64,000 nucleotides of DNA from Gracilaria caudata. Its lineage: Eukaryota > Rhodophyta > Florideophyceae > Gracilariales > Gracilariaceae. A program made the translations under genes and the position numbers. The notes beneath the pieces were generated by a model. It did no database searches, had not been told where the DNA came from, and saw only the letters and a program-made list of their open reading frames with translations. Of the stretch, positions 50,853 to 61,245 are shown one piece after another. Location of the stretch: positions 38,600 through 102,599 of the forward strand of contig JASCIV010000006.1 in assembly GCA_030374735.1 (NCBI GenBank), given 5' to 3'. Within the stretch, counting starts at the first letter, position 1, and the number at the start of each line of letters is the position of its first letter.

Positions 50853-51275
50853 TCAAAGTTGTGCATCTGGGTTCAGTCTGAACTGCGCTTCCGGTTTTGT
50901 TCTAAGCGCTGAGTACAGAATGCCCCTTAATTCAACTTTCTATCAAGTACGTGGCCGTATGCATCACACACTGCAGTTGTGCTGACTGTACTCTGGGCGA
51001 TGGCGTATCATGATCCTATGATCCTATGCTGCGCGGAGTCCATGGTCTCATAAGTAGAGCCACCCTGACAACATTAGACCAAATGCGCAATGTGCATCAT
51101 AGTTCCCTGGCTTTTATCTTCCCATATTGCTACTCCCTGGCAAGAACTGTTCCGTCCACGTGCAGTGTTATGAACTTGATATATACATACCATAGGATGC
51201 GAATACGCCCCGAGACTGAAATAAGAGCAGCTTTGCTCGATATATTTTGTCTTTGCAAACTGCCCTCCTTCCGAA
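50853..51275. other. Intergenic between convergent genes
   Basis: 3' regions of BUD23 and of the leftward TatB-like gene. Nothing else seen. Confidence 0.5.
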
Positions 51276-52076
51276 TTATCTCTCCCCAACAACCGACTTG
51301 TTTTCATTTTGTTCGGGGCGATCCTGTTCTTCGAATTTCCGCCTTTCCAGTCGTCGCTTTGCCTCCAAATACTGTTGCTCAAGTCTCCTCACTTCCTCTT
51401 CCTCATCAATTTCGAGGTCAGGAATCTCGCTGGGAGCTCTTTGGCCCGGGTCGGAAACCCGTCTTAGTTGGTCAAGAAATGCATCGTTCACCTCCTCCTT
51501 ACTTTGCTCCTCCAGATCAATTGCTTTCATCGGTTGGCTACTAGGTGAGTTCAATTCGTTCACCAGCTCTGTTGTCTTCAGTGGTTCTGGTTCGTTGTAG
51601 TCCTCGAATGTGTTCATTGACGCGGTCCCGTTCTCACTTCCTTCGGAAGCTTCAATGAATTTCTTGTCCTTCATTTCCGCCGCCATTAAATCTAGTTCGA
51701 CTGCTTCGTTAAACTGTTCTTTGGCCTTGTCCGCAGTCCTTCGCAGTTCACCAAGTATTTTTCCTGTGTCCTTCGCGAGAGCAAACAATTTCTCGGGTCC
51801 GAGCAACAGCCATCCGACGAGAAGAATGACAGCGACTTCAGAAGTCCCTACTCCTAAAAACCCACCCCCACCAAGCATAGCAGTCGGAGCCACCCGGGAT
51901 CTCTCTTTAACCGGTTGTGCCAACGTTTGACGCGAGCGAGGTTGCAAGGGCAATGTCTTGCCGCGGAAGGAAGACCACCTCCCAACGATATGTCGATCCC
52001 CACGCCAGACGCACAGACTACCCCCTCGAATATGAATACTTTGCGTCGAAAATGCCATCGACGGAACAAATGCCAT
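51276..52076 (-). CDS. Sec-independent translocase subunit TatB/Hcf106-like, thylakoid
   Basis: From the ATG at 52076, 266 aa. The Tat signature is clear: GVGTSEVAVILLVGWLLLGP, with EKLFALAKDTGKILGEL and an amphipathic helix next. The glutamate before the membrane helix and the LGPEKL hinge are closer to TatB/Hcf106 than to TatA/Tha4. A long acidic, coiled tail follows (EQQYLEAKRRLERRKFEEQD), longer than in bacteria. The start MAFVPSMAFSTQS is a plastid transit peptide with early phenylalanine; an upstream ATG at 52130 would add 18 residues. With TatC it forms the twin-arginine receptor that carries folded proteins into the thylakoid lumen. TatA versus TatB is a judgement. Confidence 0.85.
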   Translation of the reverse strand: MAFVPSMAFSTQSIHIRGGSLCVWRGDRHIVGRWSSFRGKTLPLQPRSRQTLAQPVKERSRVAPTAMLGGGGFLGVGTSEVAVILLVGWLLLGPEKLFALAKDTGKILGELRRTADKAKEQFNEAVELDLMAAEMKDKKFIEASEGSENGTASMNTFEDYNEPEPLKTTELVNELNSPSSQPMKAIDLEEQSKEEVNDAFLDQLRRVSDPGQRAPSEIPDLEIDEEEEVRRLEQQYLEAKRRLERRKFEEQDRPEQNENKSVVGER

Positions 52077-52734
52077 CTCGCTCCGTTGATTCTTCGGTTC
52101 AAAGCTCTGACAAGCGTTTTCACACACCATGAAACCGAGGAATGGGGACCTCACTCAAATTCTACAGATATCTATGCACAAAAATTCTGTCGACCAAGCA
52201 CGGTCTCCCACTCTTCAAAACCAAGCGCCACTTCTAGAATCTTTGAAGAAGGCTTGACGTCAGAAAACAAGCGATGCGAGACAGAGAACAACGGGTACTT
52301 GCTTGTAACTAGTTTGAAGGTTTCCCAACTTTCGGATTCGCAACCTTGCGCAATTTCTTCGTCTCACAGCGTGCTATGCAAACGGAACACCGGAATACTC
52401 CCGTACAAGGGTAGAACGCTACATTCATGATGTTGGTGGGTGTAGAGTTATCAAGGTTAAGTGCAACTCTTTGTACGAGATAACGAGGTGCAGTATACAG
52501 CTCAACGTGTATTTTCGTGGACACGTATATTTTCTACATATCTTGCCTTCAGTAGGACAAAGCGCAAGGTCATGTCGCCGAGTTGGCTCTCATTCGAAGT
52601 ATTTCTTTGTACGCCGAACCCCCTTTAGGACCGCTTTTGTTACCTGTTAACAGCGTTGGTGAAGCACATGTGTGAGATGTTATCTCGTGCATTTAAGAAG
52701 TATCCTGTTCTCAATAACAAGAAGCTCCACTATC
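52077..52734. other. Intergenic, divergent promoter region
   Basis: Between the leftward TatB-like and rightward PEX12 genes. No gene recognised. Confidence 0.5.
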
Positions 52735-54131
52735 ATGAGCATGCTTCCGTCAGCCAAACCTTCGTTCTTTGAAGTTTACGCAGCTGAGCAACTAGACAGT
52801 GCCCTGAGACCAGCGTTCCGCTACGTGCTTGAAGTATTATCAATTCGGAATCCTTCTGTCCTCCGACTGGCAAGCTGGTCTGATGAATTGTTCACTGCCC
52901 TTCTGATAATCTTGGAAACCTTCCAGTTGAATACAGAAGCTGCCCTCCTGTCTGAATCATTTTACTCTCTCCGAAGATCTGAGTCTGACTCTTTTGAGCA
53001 GAATGTTTACAATCGCCCGCTTTCGACTCGTAATATCCTGGGCAGTGTCATGTTTTCCGTGGTCATTCCGCATATCCGAGTCAAACTTGACAGCTGGTAT
53101 TCAACCCGAACTGGAGGTGCTGCTGCCGCGATGCTTCAAGAGTTACAGCTTCCGCAGCCGCATGTTGAAGAAAGCATAATCCAAGATCGCCGAGATCGTA
53201 TCCCTTCTTCTGCGCACCCAAATTGGTCAGGGGTGCAGATGACTACTAGATCTAAACTTAAGACTTCTTTCATGCGTATCCTTCGCTTTCCTATGGTTGT
53301 TTTGATTCGTTTCATAAAGATCTGTCGATGCTATGTAAAGAGCGAAGCATTCAAAAAACAACTGATGGCCTATTATCCAAAGATTCGCGCTGTTGCAGAT
53401 GCTGTTAACTTGATATTTGGTATCTCCTATTTATACGGACATACTAAATACTACAACTTATCTTTCGCGGTACAGGGCCTCATTCTGAGACGCATAGGGA
53501 CGATGGATCTTTTGCGGCTCTCCTCAGCAATATTGGACTCTTCGGGTGGCCCCAGAATAACCTTATCGCATGTTTTTGGGAGTTTCTTTAGAAAGATGAT
53601 GGGTGTTCTTCGAATATCATTCTTTGCCAGCATACTCGTGTTTCGTTTTCTTCAATACTATTATGCAGCTGAGGTACGACTATTCCATTCTTGCATTTGT
53701 ATGTTCCGACCAAACTTCTAACGGACAACTCTTTTATCATGTTGTGATTCTTTCGATGATCCATTCGCTAGGCTGCAGCGCCGAAAGATCTAGGTGCAGT
53801 TATTTCACCACCCACCCCACTAGAGCCTGCCACAGGCGTCAACCGTGAACTCGCGATGGCGCCCGGAAAATGTCCCATATGTCACCAGGATCGAACGAAT
53901 CCCACCGCATGCGTACGTTGAACACATCATTGGGGCCATGGCCGCCACTTGAGCAAACTCCTGACCTCCTGCGAACTTTACAATCTCGTTCTCCAGACAT
54001 CTTCAGGATATGTGTTTTGCTATCTTTGCATCGTATCAAGCCTACAAAGAACCCAAAAATGTCCTGTCACCATGGCCCCCGCTACCGTGGATGACCTTGC
54101 GCGAGTCTATGAAAACGGTGGTGACACATGA
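52735..54131 (+). CDS. Peroxisome assembly protein PEX12, three exons
   Basis: Exons 52735-53673, 53772-53912 and 53997-54131 give 404 aa. The N-terminal Pex2/Pex12 domain starts PSFFEVYAAEQLDSALRPAF, continues with ESFYSLRR and VVIPHIRVKLDSW, and has several membrane helices up to FRFLQYYYAAE. Exons 2 and 3 add a proline-rich link and the reduced RING: CPICHQDRTNPTAC, then SSGYVFCYLCIV and CPVTMAPA, matching the PEX12 segment SGYVFCYRC. Introns are 98 nt (GTACGA to GCTAG) and 84 nt (GTACGT to TCCAG, CTGAC branch); both joins are phase 0. Unspliced reading loses the RING. PEX12 works with PEX2 and PEX10 as the ubiquitin ligase that recycles the PEX5 import receptor. The ATG at 52735 replaces an upstream GTG. 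Confidence 0.92.
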
Positions 54132-54323
54132 TTCAAGAAATGACCAGCCCTCTTTTCTGTCTCCTATACAGATCGCCTGTCCAGTTCACTAGGAAGGTCA
54201 ACGCATTGTCACCAATACAGTGGTTGGAATGAATACACCCTTTCATGAGTTTTTGAGTAAGAAACCCAACATCCTCCGGCCAAGGGCTTGCTTGTGTCCC
54301 AACATCTTGGCCGCGGAAAGGCC

Positions 54324-55535
54324 TTAAGCTGAAGTTTTCATCAGTTTGTTGCCCTTCACCCACTGACGATGGGCAACGATGGCTTCAGCGAAATGATATA
54401 CCTCAATCTCGTGCCCTAGACGCCGTTCGAGTTCTCTCAGTGCAGGCGTAGGAATATAGTCTCTAAATCGTGAACCTCTCTTGCGGTTATTGCGGTTCAC
54501 AATAGCATGTTTCGCAGTTTCTTTCTCTTTGGAAGTCCATTGGGCATAGGGGAGCAGGTAATCGAAGATGGCGTTCAACGTAGCATTCATATTGTTCTGC
54601 AGGCCGAGTATATGAGTGGAGCATAGGTTATCCTTGGCTTTCTGAGACATCTCCTTTGCGTTTGCCATGCGGAAGGATTTGGGTTTCCCGATATCTCGAA
54701 AGATCGGCCGAATTCCAGAGAGTTGATGCAGTACCCCATAGAAGTGAAAGGAAAACCCAATGTTGTCCTTGGCAATCCATTCACCGTTGGCATCGTAGAA
54801 ACCTCTGTTAAGAATGGAAGACACGTTGGCAAGTTCGCGTTCCAATGGAACTCCAGATAACCATGAATCCCATCCGCTCTGATTTGGTTGAGTGTCGATC
54901 ATCATCAAGGCAAACTCAAACATACTCACTAATCGCTCCAAAGGGTGACGCATAATGGTCATGGATACCACGGGATTCTTAATGACATCATGCAAAGTGT
55001 ACGTCACATGTCCACGAATACTCCTACAGGCTCCCTTTTCGTATAAATCTGTTTTCAACTCCATATCCTTGTCTTTCCAAGCCTTGACAGCTTGTTCTTC
55101 GAGAGAATTTGTGGGAAACCCTGAAACCGGGGTAAAGCTCGGATGGTACTGATCACATGAGTATCGATTTCCGTCGAACAGAAACTGGCACGCAAGACCT
55201 TTGGTTTTGTTTGCATACTGGATGGCAATGTTGTATACCAAAGTCCCTGCAGTTTTCGGGATGTGCAAGAAGAAGAGAGAAGGAGGTCGAGAAAGGTTAC
55301 TAGGAACAGGGTGCGGTGTGGGCCTTCCGGCGCAAGGGTCTATTCTGGGATCCATCTTTGCATAAGATAAGTCACCGGATGAAATTGGAAGGCTCGAGGG
55401 CTTTCTCTTGACAGAAGTTATGCTGGTTACAGGATGGGCCGCGGATCCAATTGAGAAGATGTGAACGAGAGCAAAGAAGAGCATTGCTTGAACTAGAAGC
55501 CATGTTACACATTTCATTCTAGAAGTCTGAGCCAT
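54324..55535 (-). CDS. Golgi sulfotransferase, type II membrane protein
   Basis: Single exon, 403 aa from the ATG at 55535. A short N-terminus (MAQTSRMKC) is followed by one membrane anchor (about residues 10-30, WLLVQAMLFFALVHIFSIG). The luminal domain has the PAPS 5'-phosphosulfate loop LFFLHIPKTAGTLVYNIA and, further on, the 3'-phosphate motif TIMRHPLERLVSMFE, the pair seen in heparan-sulfate 2-O- and related carbohydrate sulfotransferases. Cysteines and N-glycosylation sequons (NKT, NQS, NVS, NAT) fit a luminal location. It probably sulfates wall or extracellular polysaccharide; acceptor and position are unknown. The partial gene at 1-720 encodes a second, different sulfotransferase-like protein. 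Confidence 0.85.
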   Translation of the reverse strand: MAQTSRMKCVTWLLVQAMLFFALVHIFSIGSAAHPVTSITSVKRKPSSLPISSGDLSYAKMDPRIDPCAGRPTPHPVPSNLSRPPSLFFLHIPKTAGTLVYNIAIQYANKTKGLACQFLFDGNRYSCDQYHPSFTPVSGFPTNSLEEQAVKAWKDKDMELKTDLYEKGACRSIRGHVTYTLHDVIKNPVVSMTIMRHPLERLVSMFEFALMMIDTQPNQSGWDSWLSGVPLERELANVSSILNRGFYDANGEWIAKDNIGFSFHFYGVLHQLSGIRPIFRDIGKPKSFRMANAKEMSQKAKDNLCSTHILGLQNNMNATLNAIFDYLLPYAQWTSKEKETAKHAIVNRNNRKRGSRFRDYIPTPALRELERRLGHEIEVYHFAEAIVAHRQWVKGNKLMKTSA

Positions 55536-57540
55536 GTCAGGATTCTTTTGTTAAGACAGAGAAACCTGGAATACCGGGGCAATGAGACGTTATGAAATGG
55601 AGTGATGAACAGAGATTACTACGTGTGGTCCATATCATGTGCTGTTCACCTTGGTAACAAAAAGACTTATCTGGTCGCCAAGGTTATAAACCATGAAACG
55701 TGAAATGGACGCGCCAAGTAAGGTTATTGCAGACAAGGCAAGGGATTGAGCTTTAAATTATGCGCCTCATTAGAAGACACGGCGCATTAACGTTAAAAGG
55801 ATACCCTTTTGAAAAGTTTGGTTCACGCCAAATTGACATATCCTTGGTAGACGAGCAACGGTCCCAAGACTACAAAACAGATTGTACGTTCTGATTCCTC
55901 AGAAGAAGAAAACCTTAGATCCATTCTCTTACATGTGGTCTCACATAAAGAGCATCTCGCATATCATGATGACATGGAATTTTTGCTTGAGCGCTTGGTA
56001 GGCAGAGTTCAAACCTGTTACGCGTTGCCAATTGCTGTTCGGAGATCTGGGAGAGGGCTATGTGTAAGCGACCTATCAAGCACTTTGTCGTGTTCAACTA
56101 CATTCTACCTGCGCTAATGTGCAAGGCCCGTTCCTGATTCGGTGGTAATTTCACAATACCAGAGTTGCGGTATCTATAGTATAATCAAATCTAGAGGTCA
56201 ATTGCCTTCGGTCGCTACGGTTTTTGAGTCCCTGAGAATCAATGTTGCTACCTTGTGCCGTGACGCAGCAAGCCCCGATATCCTCACTCGTACTTGTTTT
56301 TCTGGCAGAGATCTCTGAATCTGATCGGCGAAATGGTTTCCCGTTGATAGAGGACAAGATTTTGAGAGAGACGGCTCTTTGTCGAACCAGCGACCGGACT
56401 CGGCCTACGCACCTGCAGCATACTTAGGGTTAAGAAGTGGATAATTTGCAAAGTTCTTGTTGTACCTTCGCACCTTGCAAGGAAGGTTAAAGAACGAGTT
56501 ACAATGGACAGCTATCCGTGAATGTGAATGTAAAATTTAATTCTCGACGATCAAACACTACCCTTGTAAAGCGGTCATATAATACTGCGTGGGTAAACGA
56601 TCACAGAGCTCTCCTTTTTTTTGGGATTGTCGGGTACGAAGATCGCGCCTTCGCAACCCAAACCATTGCAGTAACCTTTCCGCGAGGTACTCTTCTGGCG
56701 GTGTACAAGTGCTGTAGCTACGGTTGGGTGGATGGGAAAGAACGAGAAGGATCGGCCACGCCAATGTCAGAGCCGAGCGCGTTTTGATGCAAGCTGACGG
56801 GGGAAAATGAACACTGTTGCTGCACGCAATCCGATGAACGTCTAGACGGCGAGCCCGGCGAGCCGCAAATAACTGCGACAATGCTTCTGGCCCAGCAGCT
56901 CTGTGCCCTTGCTGTACATTACGAAGGTACGACAAGTACTGTACAAAGGAATTTTCTGCGTTCCCTATGTCCATTTGCACAGGTACCAAAGGTACAGTAG
57001 GATAGGCAAGAAAGCACAAAACATGTGGGTGTGATGTTTATCATCCGAGATTCGAGACATCTGACGCGTCCCCCAGTTTGTTCTCATTGCTTTCGTAGTA
57101 AACGATTATCCTTGGTATCTGGTTACTCATGATTAGTTTTGATAAAACTTGTTTGCGAATTGAGTTGCACACATCATAATGATGACTCCTCGATCTGGAG
57201 TAAGTTTTCTGCGAAAGAATCTCTGGAGAGCATAGGCCACATAAAGTTCTTCGACACTGGTGTATTGAAGAGTCTAGTTTCTCTGATGCTCTCCAGATAT
57301 CTGGTTCTGTGCCGTTGTAATGGGCAAATTATAACATCTGCGTATAACACAACACCGCCATACCCATCATGCCTTGGTTTCGACGACACCATTCAGAGTA
57401 GAACGTACATAAATGGGGTGGCCCCGCGCGAGGGGGTTCACAAGGTATTCCACGACACAATCCCCACGCAACTACAAATCCTCTTCACCAATCCACCTCG
57501 CTAACCGCATCCTCAAGAAGCCATAGCACCCCGTTTTGGT
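55536..57540. other. Gene-poor region, 2 kb
   Basis: Divergent region between the leftward sulfotransferase and the rightward MBL gene. A leftward frame at 56558-57019 has no domain. Nothing supported beyond a possible weak ATAAAT element near 57411. Confidence 0.4.
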
Positions 57541-58701
57541 ATGGCTCACCAGAGGCCAATCGCTATGAGGGCTCTTCCCTTTCTGTTCATCAGCGCTTTG
57601 CTGCAGGTGTTATTGGTAAGCGGAACAAACGGAACAGTGTCCCCTTCCCATTGTCCGGGGTTGGATATTTGCCTCGCGAACCTAAGGGACGGCCAATCGT
57701 GCGGAGTTCTGCCGATACCACCGGAAGCTCGTCTACCCACCGTTCCGCCCGGCTCTTTTATTCTCACCAAGCTACGTACTGGAGTTTGGGCATATGAAGA
57801 TGGTGTGTACAACTCGCTCATGGTGTTCCGCACTAACCATCTGGTTCTTGTAGATTTTCCGGACTCTGATAACTCAAACACACCGAACGGAACAGGCACA
57901 TTGCTCACGGATGCCATATTAGATATTTTAGGACACAGAAACCCGCGAGTGATAGATATGGTATACTCTCATGATCACTTTGATCACATCGGAGCTGCAA
58001 AAAGAGTTTACGACTTTCTGAACGCGGAATATCCTGATGCAGTAATCAGAATATGGGGTACTTCCCTTACCAAACAAACAATCAAGGACTCCTCCAGTAT
58101 GCGTGCGGTTTTGCCAACCAAGATCATTGACAAGTCTCCTCGCTTTATCAACATGGTCCATGGAATGCGCATCAAAATGTTTCCCGTGGGTGGACATTCT
58201 GGGCGCGATTTGGCCGTGTATATTCCCCCTTCAAAAGGAGAGCAGGGCGTGCTAATGTTTGTCGATGTCATCTATCCGAAATGGGCGCCATTCTCCAGCT
58301 TTTCTGGCACAGAGAATATGAGAGAATACGTGCGTGCACACGAACGAGTGCTGAAGATTGACTTTGGGTCTTTCTTGGGCGGACATGTTCTCATCGGTAC
58401 AAAAGCAGATGTGCGAACAAGCCTGGAGTTTACGAAGGATGTGATCGAAGCCGCGCGACAGGGGGTTCAGATGTCGTCTGGTGAGGATTTTGCACGGGCT
58501 GGACTTGGACAGTTCCTGAATCCCGAGGCCGTCGAATTCGGCAACATCTGGTACGCGTTTGTGAACGTTGTTCGAAGGGTGCAGGCGCAAAGTTGTGCAC
58601 AGATTGTAATGAGGAAATGGGGATGCCGACTCGGTGGGATCGGAGTAGTAGTAGAGACTCATTGCTTCACAGCTCTCCAGTTTGTTCTACTTGATGATTG
58701 A
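57541..58701 (+). CDS. Secreted metallo-beta-lactamase-fold hydrolase (paralogue 1)
   Basis: Single exon, 386 aa from the ATG at 57541. A signal peptide is clear (LPFLFISALLQVLLVSG). The metal site is complete: SHDHFDHIGAAK carries HxHxDH, VGGHSGRD gives the next histidine, the aspartate is in FVDVIYPKWAP and the last histidine in LGGHVLIGT. Paired cysteines near both ends (CPGLDIC, SCGV; C-terminal WGCRLGG and THCF) and sequons (NGT) fit a secreted disulfide-bonded protein. The fold covers many hydrolases, so the substrate cannot be assigned; no lactamase activity is implied. A close paralogue lies 2.5 kb downstream in the same orientation. Confidence 0.85.
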   Translation: MAHQRPIAMRALPFLFISALLQVLLVSGTNGTVSPSHCPGLDICLANLRDGQSCGVLPIPPEARLPTVPPGSFILTKLRTGVWAYEDGVYNSLMVFRTNHLVLVDFPDSDNSNTPNGTGTLLTDAILDILGHRNPRVIDMVYSHDHFDHIGAAKRVYDFLNAEYPDAVIRIWGTSLTKQTIKDSSSMRAVLPTKIIDKSPRFINMVHGMRIKMFPVGGHSGRDLAVYIPPSKGEQGVLMFVDVIYPKWAPFSSFSGTENMREYVRAHERVLKIDFGSFLGGHVLIGTKADVRTSLEFTKDVIEAARQGVQMSSGEDFARAGLGQFLNPEAVEFGNIWYAFVNVVRRVQAQSCAQIVMRKWGCRLGGIGVVVETHCFTALQFVLLDD

Positions 58702-59059
58702 GGTCGCAGGGAATGATGATATATGCCTACATAGTTCATCAAAGACGTAAGGATACGATTTGCCCTCGGTTGAATTGGCTCCTAGGCTATGTCAGGTGAA
58801 AGTTGATGCTTCACAATTCGGAACCTCCTCCACAACGAGAAATTTGAGGCCCAAACGCAGTTGCCAAGACAGACGCGCCCTGGCATTATCATAAAAGAAG
58901 AATAGTACTAGGTTTGCGTAGTCTCATGCAGTCTTCGGAAGACTGCATAGATATGGGGGTGTAGGTTGGGTCATTTGGATTGCAACAAGATTGGAAAGAA
59001 TTCATAAATTACACAAGACATACTTTACATGTTCCTAATTATGAATCATGTAGCTTTCG

Positions 59060-59449
59060 TTACATGCTTGTATCAAATGTTCTGTTGTAGTACAGACGCC
59101 ATATTACTGCAGATATCTTTCGCCCAGCACTCCTCGAACTCGAAAACGGCTTCAGGAAAAAAAAATTGGGCACAGGAGCCTCCTCGAACTCTCCTTCTCC
59201 TGCCTTATCGAGCAACCCGCGGAGGTTCAGAACGAGATGTGGGTGGTTCATCCTGTAGTCCAGGAGATGAGGGCCGTCTGTTTGCTTCGTCCAAAGCGGC
59301 CATAATTCCTGTTCCAGAATGTGAAGGGGAACGCTTCGGCCGTAGACGTCACACTCAATATACTCTTCCGGGTTGTTGAGCGTGTTTTCCATGGCGAGAA
59401 GAATGTACGAATCTTCCCTTCCGAAGCACTTGCGGATTCCTGAAGGCAT
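59060..59449 (-). CDS. Orphan frame, 129 aa, unknown
   Basis: The ATG at 59449 starts MPSGIRKCFGREDSYILLAM and the frame runs to 59060. The middle looks protein-like (NNPEEYIECDVYGRSVPLHI, RMNHPHLVLNLRGLLDKAGE). No domain or signal peptide recognised. It could be a small gene, an exon or a remnant. Confidence 0.25.
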   Translation of the reverse strand: MPSGIRKCFGREDSYILLAMENTLNNPEEYIECDVYGRSVPLHILEQELWPLWTKQTDGPHLLDYRMNHPHLVLNLRGLLDKAGEGEFEEAPVPNFFFLKPFSSSRSAGRKISAVIWRLYYNRTFDTSM

Positions 59450-60560
59450 TTTTTATACGTGTTTATTTAAGCAAGTAAAACGGCAAGCCTTAACGATTAT
59501 GGGTTGGGGAAGTCGAGGGTGAGGCCGTTCCGGTTCTCTTCGTTTTCAGGTTGCTCTCCATAAATACCCAATCTGAAATGGGTGAAAAATGGCTGTTCGC
59601 CAGCTTTCCCGTTCACTGACATAAATCAGCCGTTTCTTGGAACTTTCGTTGCGACAGTATCAGAGTTTCCTGAATGGGAAATAGAAGCAAGAACTTTACA
59701 TGGATAAGCTCACCCAAGCAGCAGTTTTGCTGCATAATATCTAGGTCCGATTTGGTGTTGATGAGATCACGTCTCTGTCAATTGACAATTCTGATCCCAG
59801 AATGGTGATAATGGATGCAATCATCTCGTATTATTACGTGAGTGCTACCTTTTCCTTGCCCGGCGTGGCAGTTGAATTGAAGTTGAAAATGGAATGCAAT
59901 AATCCAAGATACGCACTCCGTTTTGTGTCCTTAAAGAGATTGTTTTCTTTGGCCTCGGCATATATGAACATCCCTTGTATGCATGCACGAAATGCAAATC
60001 ATTTTGAATTACATGAAGATGTCTCCTCACTTTGTTCCCCTTATAATGAGTAGGTTTGTTTTAGAAGGATTTGACTTTGTTCCTCAACCATGTATTGATT
60101 TTCTCGTACTACCCAAGCTCCTTAAAGATGGTTTTCTATTTTGCTTGCTCTTGAACGCAGGTGGATGTGGTGGGTGCTGGTATTCGGAGGCCTAGTGTTC
60201 ATCGTAACACATCATGATGTTGAAAAGCGGCAGAATGCATGAACGCCTCCTGTGTACGCGAAATCGCAATTTCTGTGAAGTCACTATGATGGCTTTGAGA
60301 GTGAGGTAAAAATGTGGAGACCGGAAAGGGTAGCGTTCCTTTCTGTATCTTCGACGCGCATATGCGTTTCAAACCGGGTTGGACTGGTGGGATTTTGGAC
60401 AAAAGTTTTCATTAAATGACAAATTTTGCTTCGCACAGTGAGTGTGGTTGTGCAGATTGGATCAACCGGAATTCCCCAACTTGTGCACGTAACGCAACTG
60501 TAATTGTGCGGCTTGTCATCCTCTCACAGCGAGAACATATTATGTGTCCTGCTCTCCACC

Positions 60561-60853
60561 GTAATGTTAACGGTCTTCACAAGTTCTAATAATAATTTGA
60601 GCCTCCAGCAATGAGGGTAAGAGGCCGCTATCCTTCTAACAAAACTTGCTATTCGCCTCGACTCGAGTCTTGAGCATACTCGTCTCATCTAATGGCATGT
60701 GCTCCAGGGTGCGACTGATTCGTCGCCACGTCGCTTGTGGCCATTTGTTCACAGGGCCGTGAGTCGTGGATTTAGAGAAATTACGTGAACTTGTGAAGAC
60801 CGTTAACGGCCTCTTACCCTCATTGCTGGAGGCTCAAATTATTATTACATTAC
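60561..60853. repeat. Inverted repeat with internally swapped blocks (foldback-like element)
   Basis: Two blocks, A (60566-60586, 21 bp) and B (60587-60626, 40 bp), recur as exact reverse complements at 60787-60807 (A') and 60808-60847 (B'). The order is A-B ... A'-B' instead of the A-B ... B'-A' of a simple inverted repeat. The outer edges also pair: GTAATG at 60561-60566 and CATTAC at 60848-60853. The 160-bp middle has no frame. Confidence 0.85.
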
Positions 60854-61245
60854 GTACAACTAACGCGAAATGAGTGGTTCTTTGAATGGGCATAATCCGC
60901 AACGTAGATATACAGGATAAGAAATTTCTCTGAGCTGTGATTGGGCATCTTAGAAGGGCAACGACGCTGCGAAGAAAGTCACAAGCTTGTGCAACAACAG
61001 CGCCAGTTCTGCGGCTCTGCTTTGCGCTCCACGCGTGTCATCACATCCGTCCTAAACCACGATTGCATTGACTCGGCCATGATCTCCATTCGACTGTTCT
61101 TTCTACGACTTCCGTAGGTGGACAGCAGTGATTGCTTCATTTGGATCGTACAGCCGTGGAGCAGATTCCTTATTTAAGTGACGCACCACACCAAGCCCTG
61201 CCTCGCTCGTCATAACCGATAGCCTTCAGGCCCAGAACAGGAGCA

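Larger units (their letters stand above)
58702..61245. other. Gene-poor spacer between the MBL paralogues, with a rearranged inverted repeat
   Basis: 2.5 kb between the duplicates. It contains one orphan leftward frame (59060-59449) and the unusual inverted-repeat structure at 60561-60853. The remainder is AT-rich without recognisable genes. Confidence 0.5.

Noticed and set aside
56558..57019. 153-codon leftward frame
   Set aside because: No recognised motif, no targeting signal, atypical composition; judged chance.
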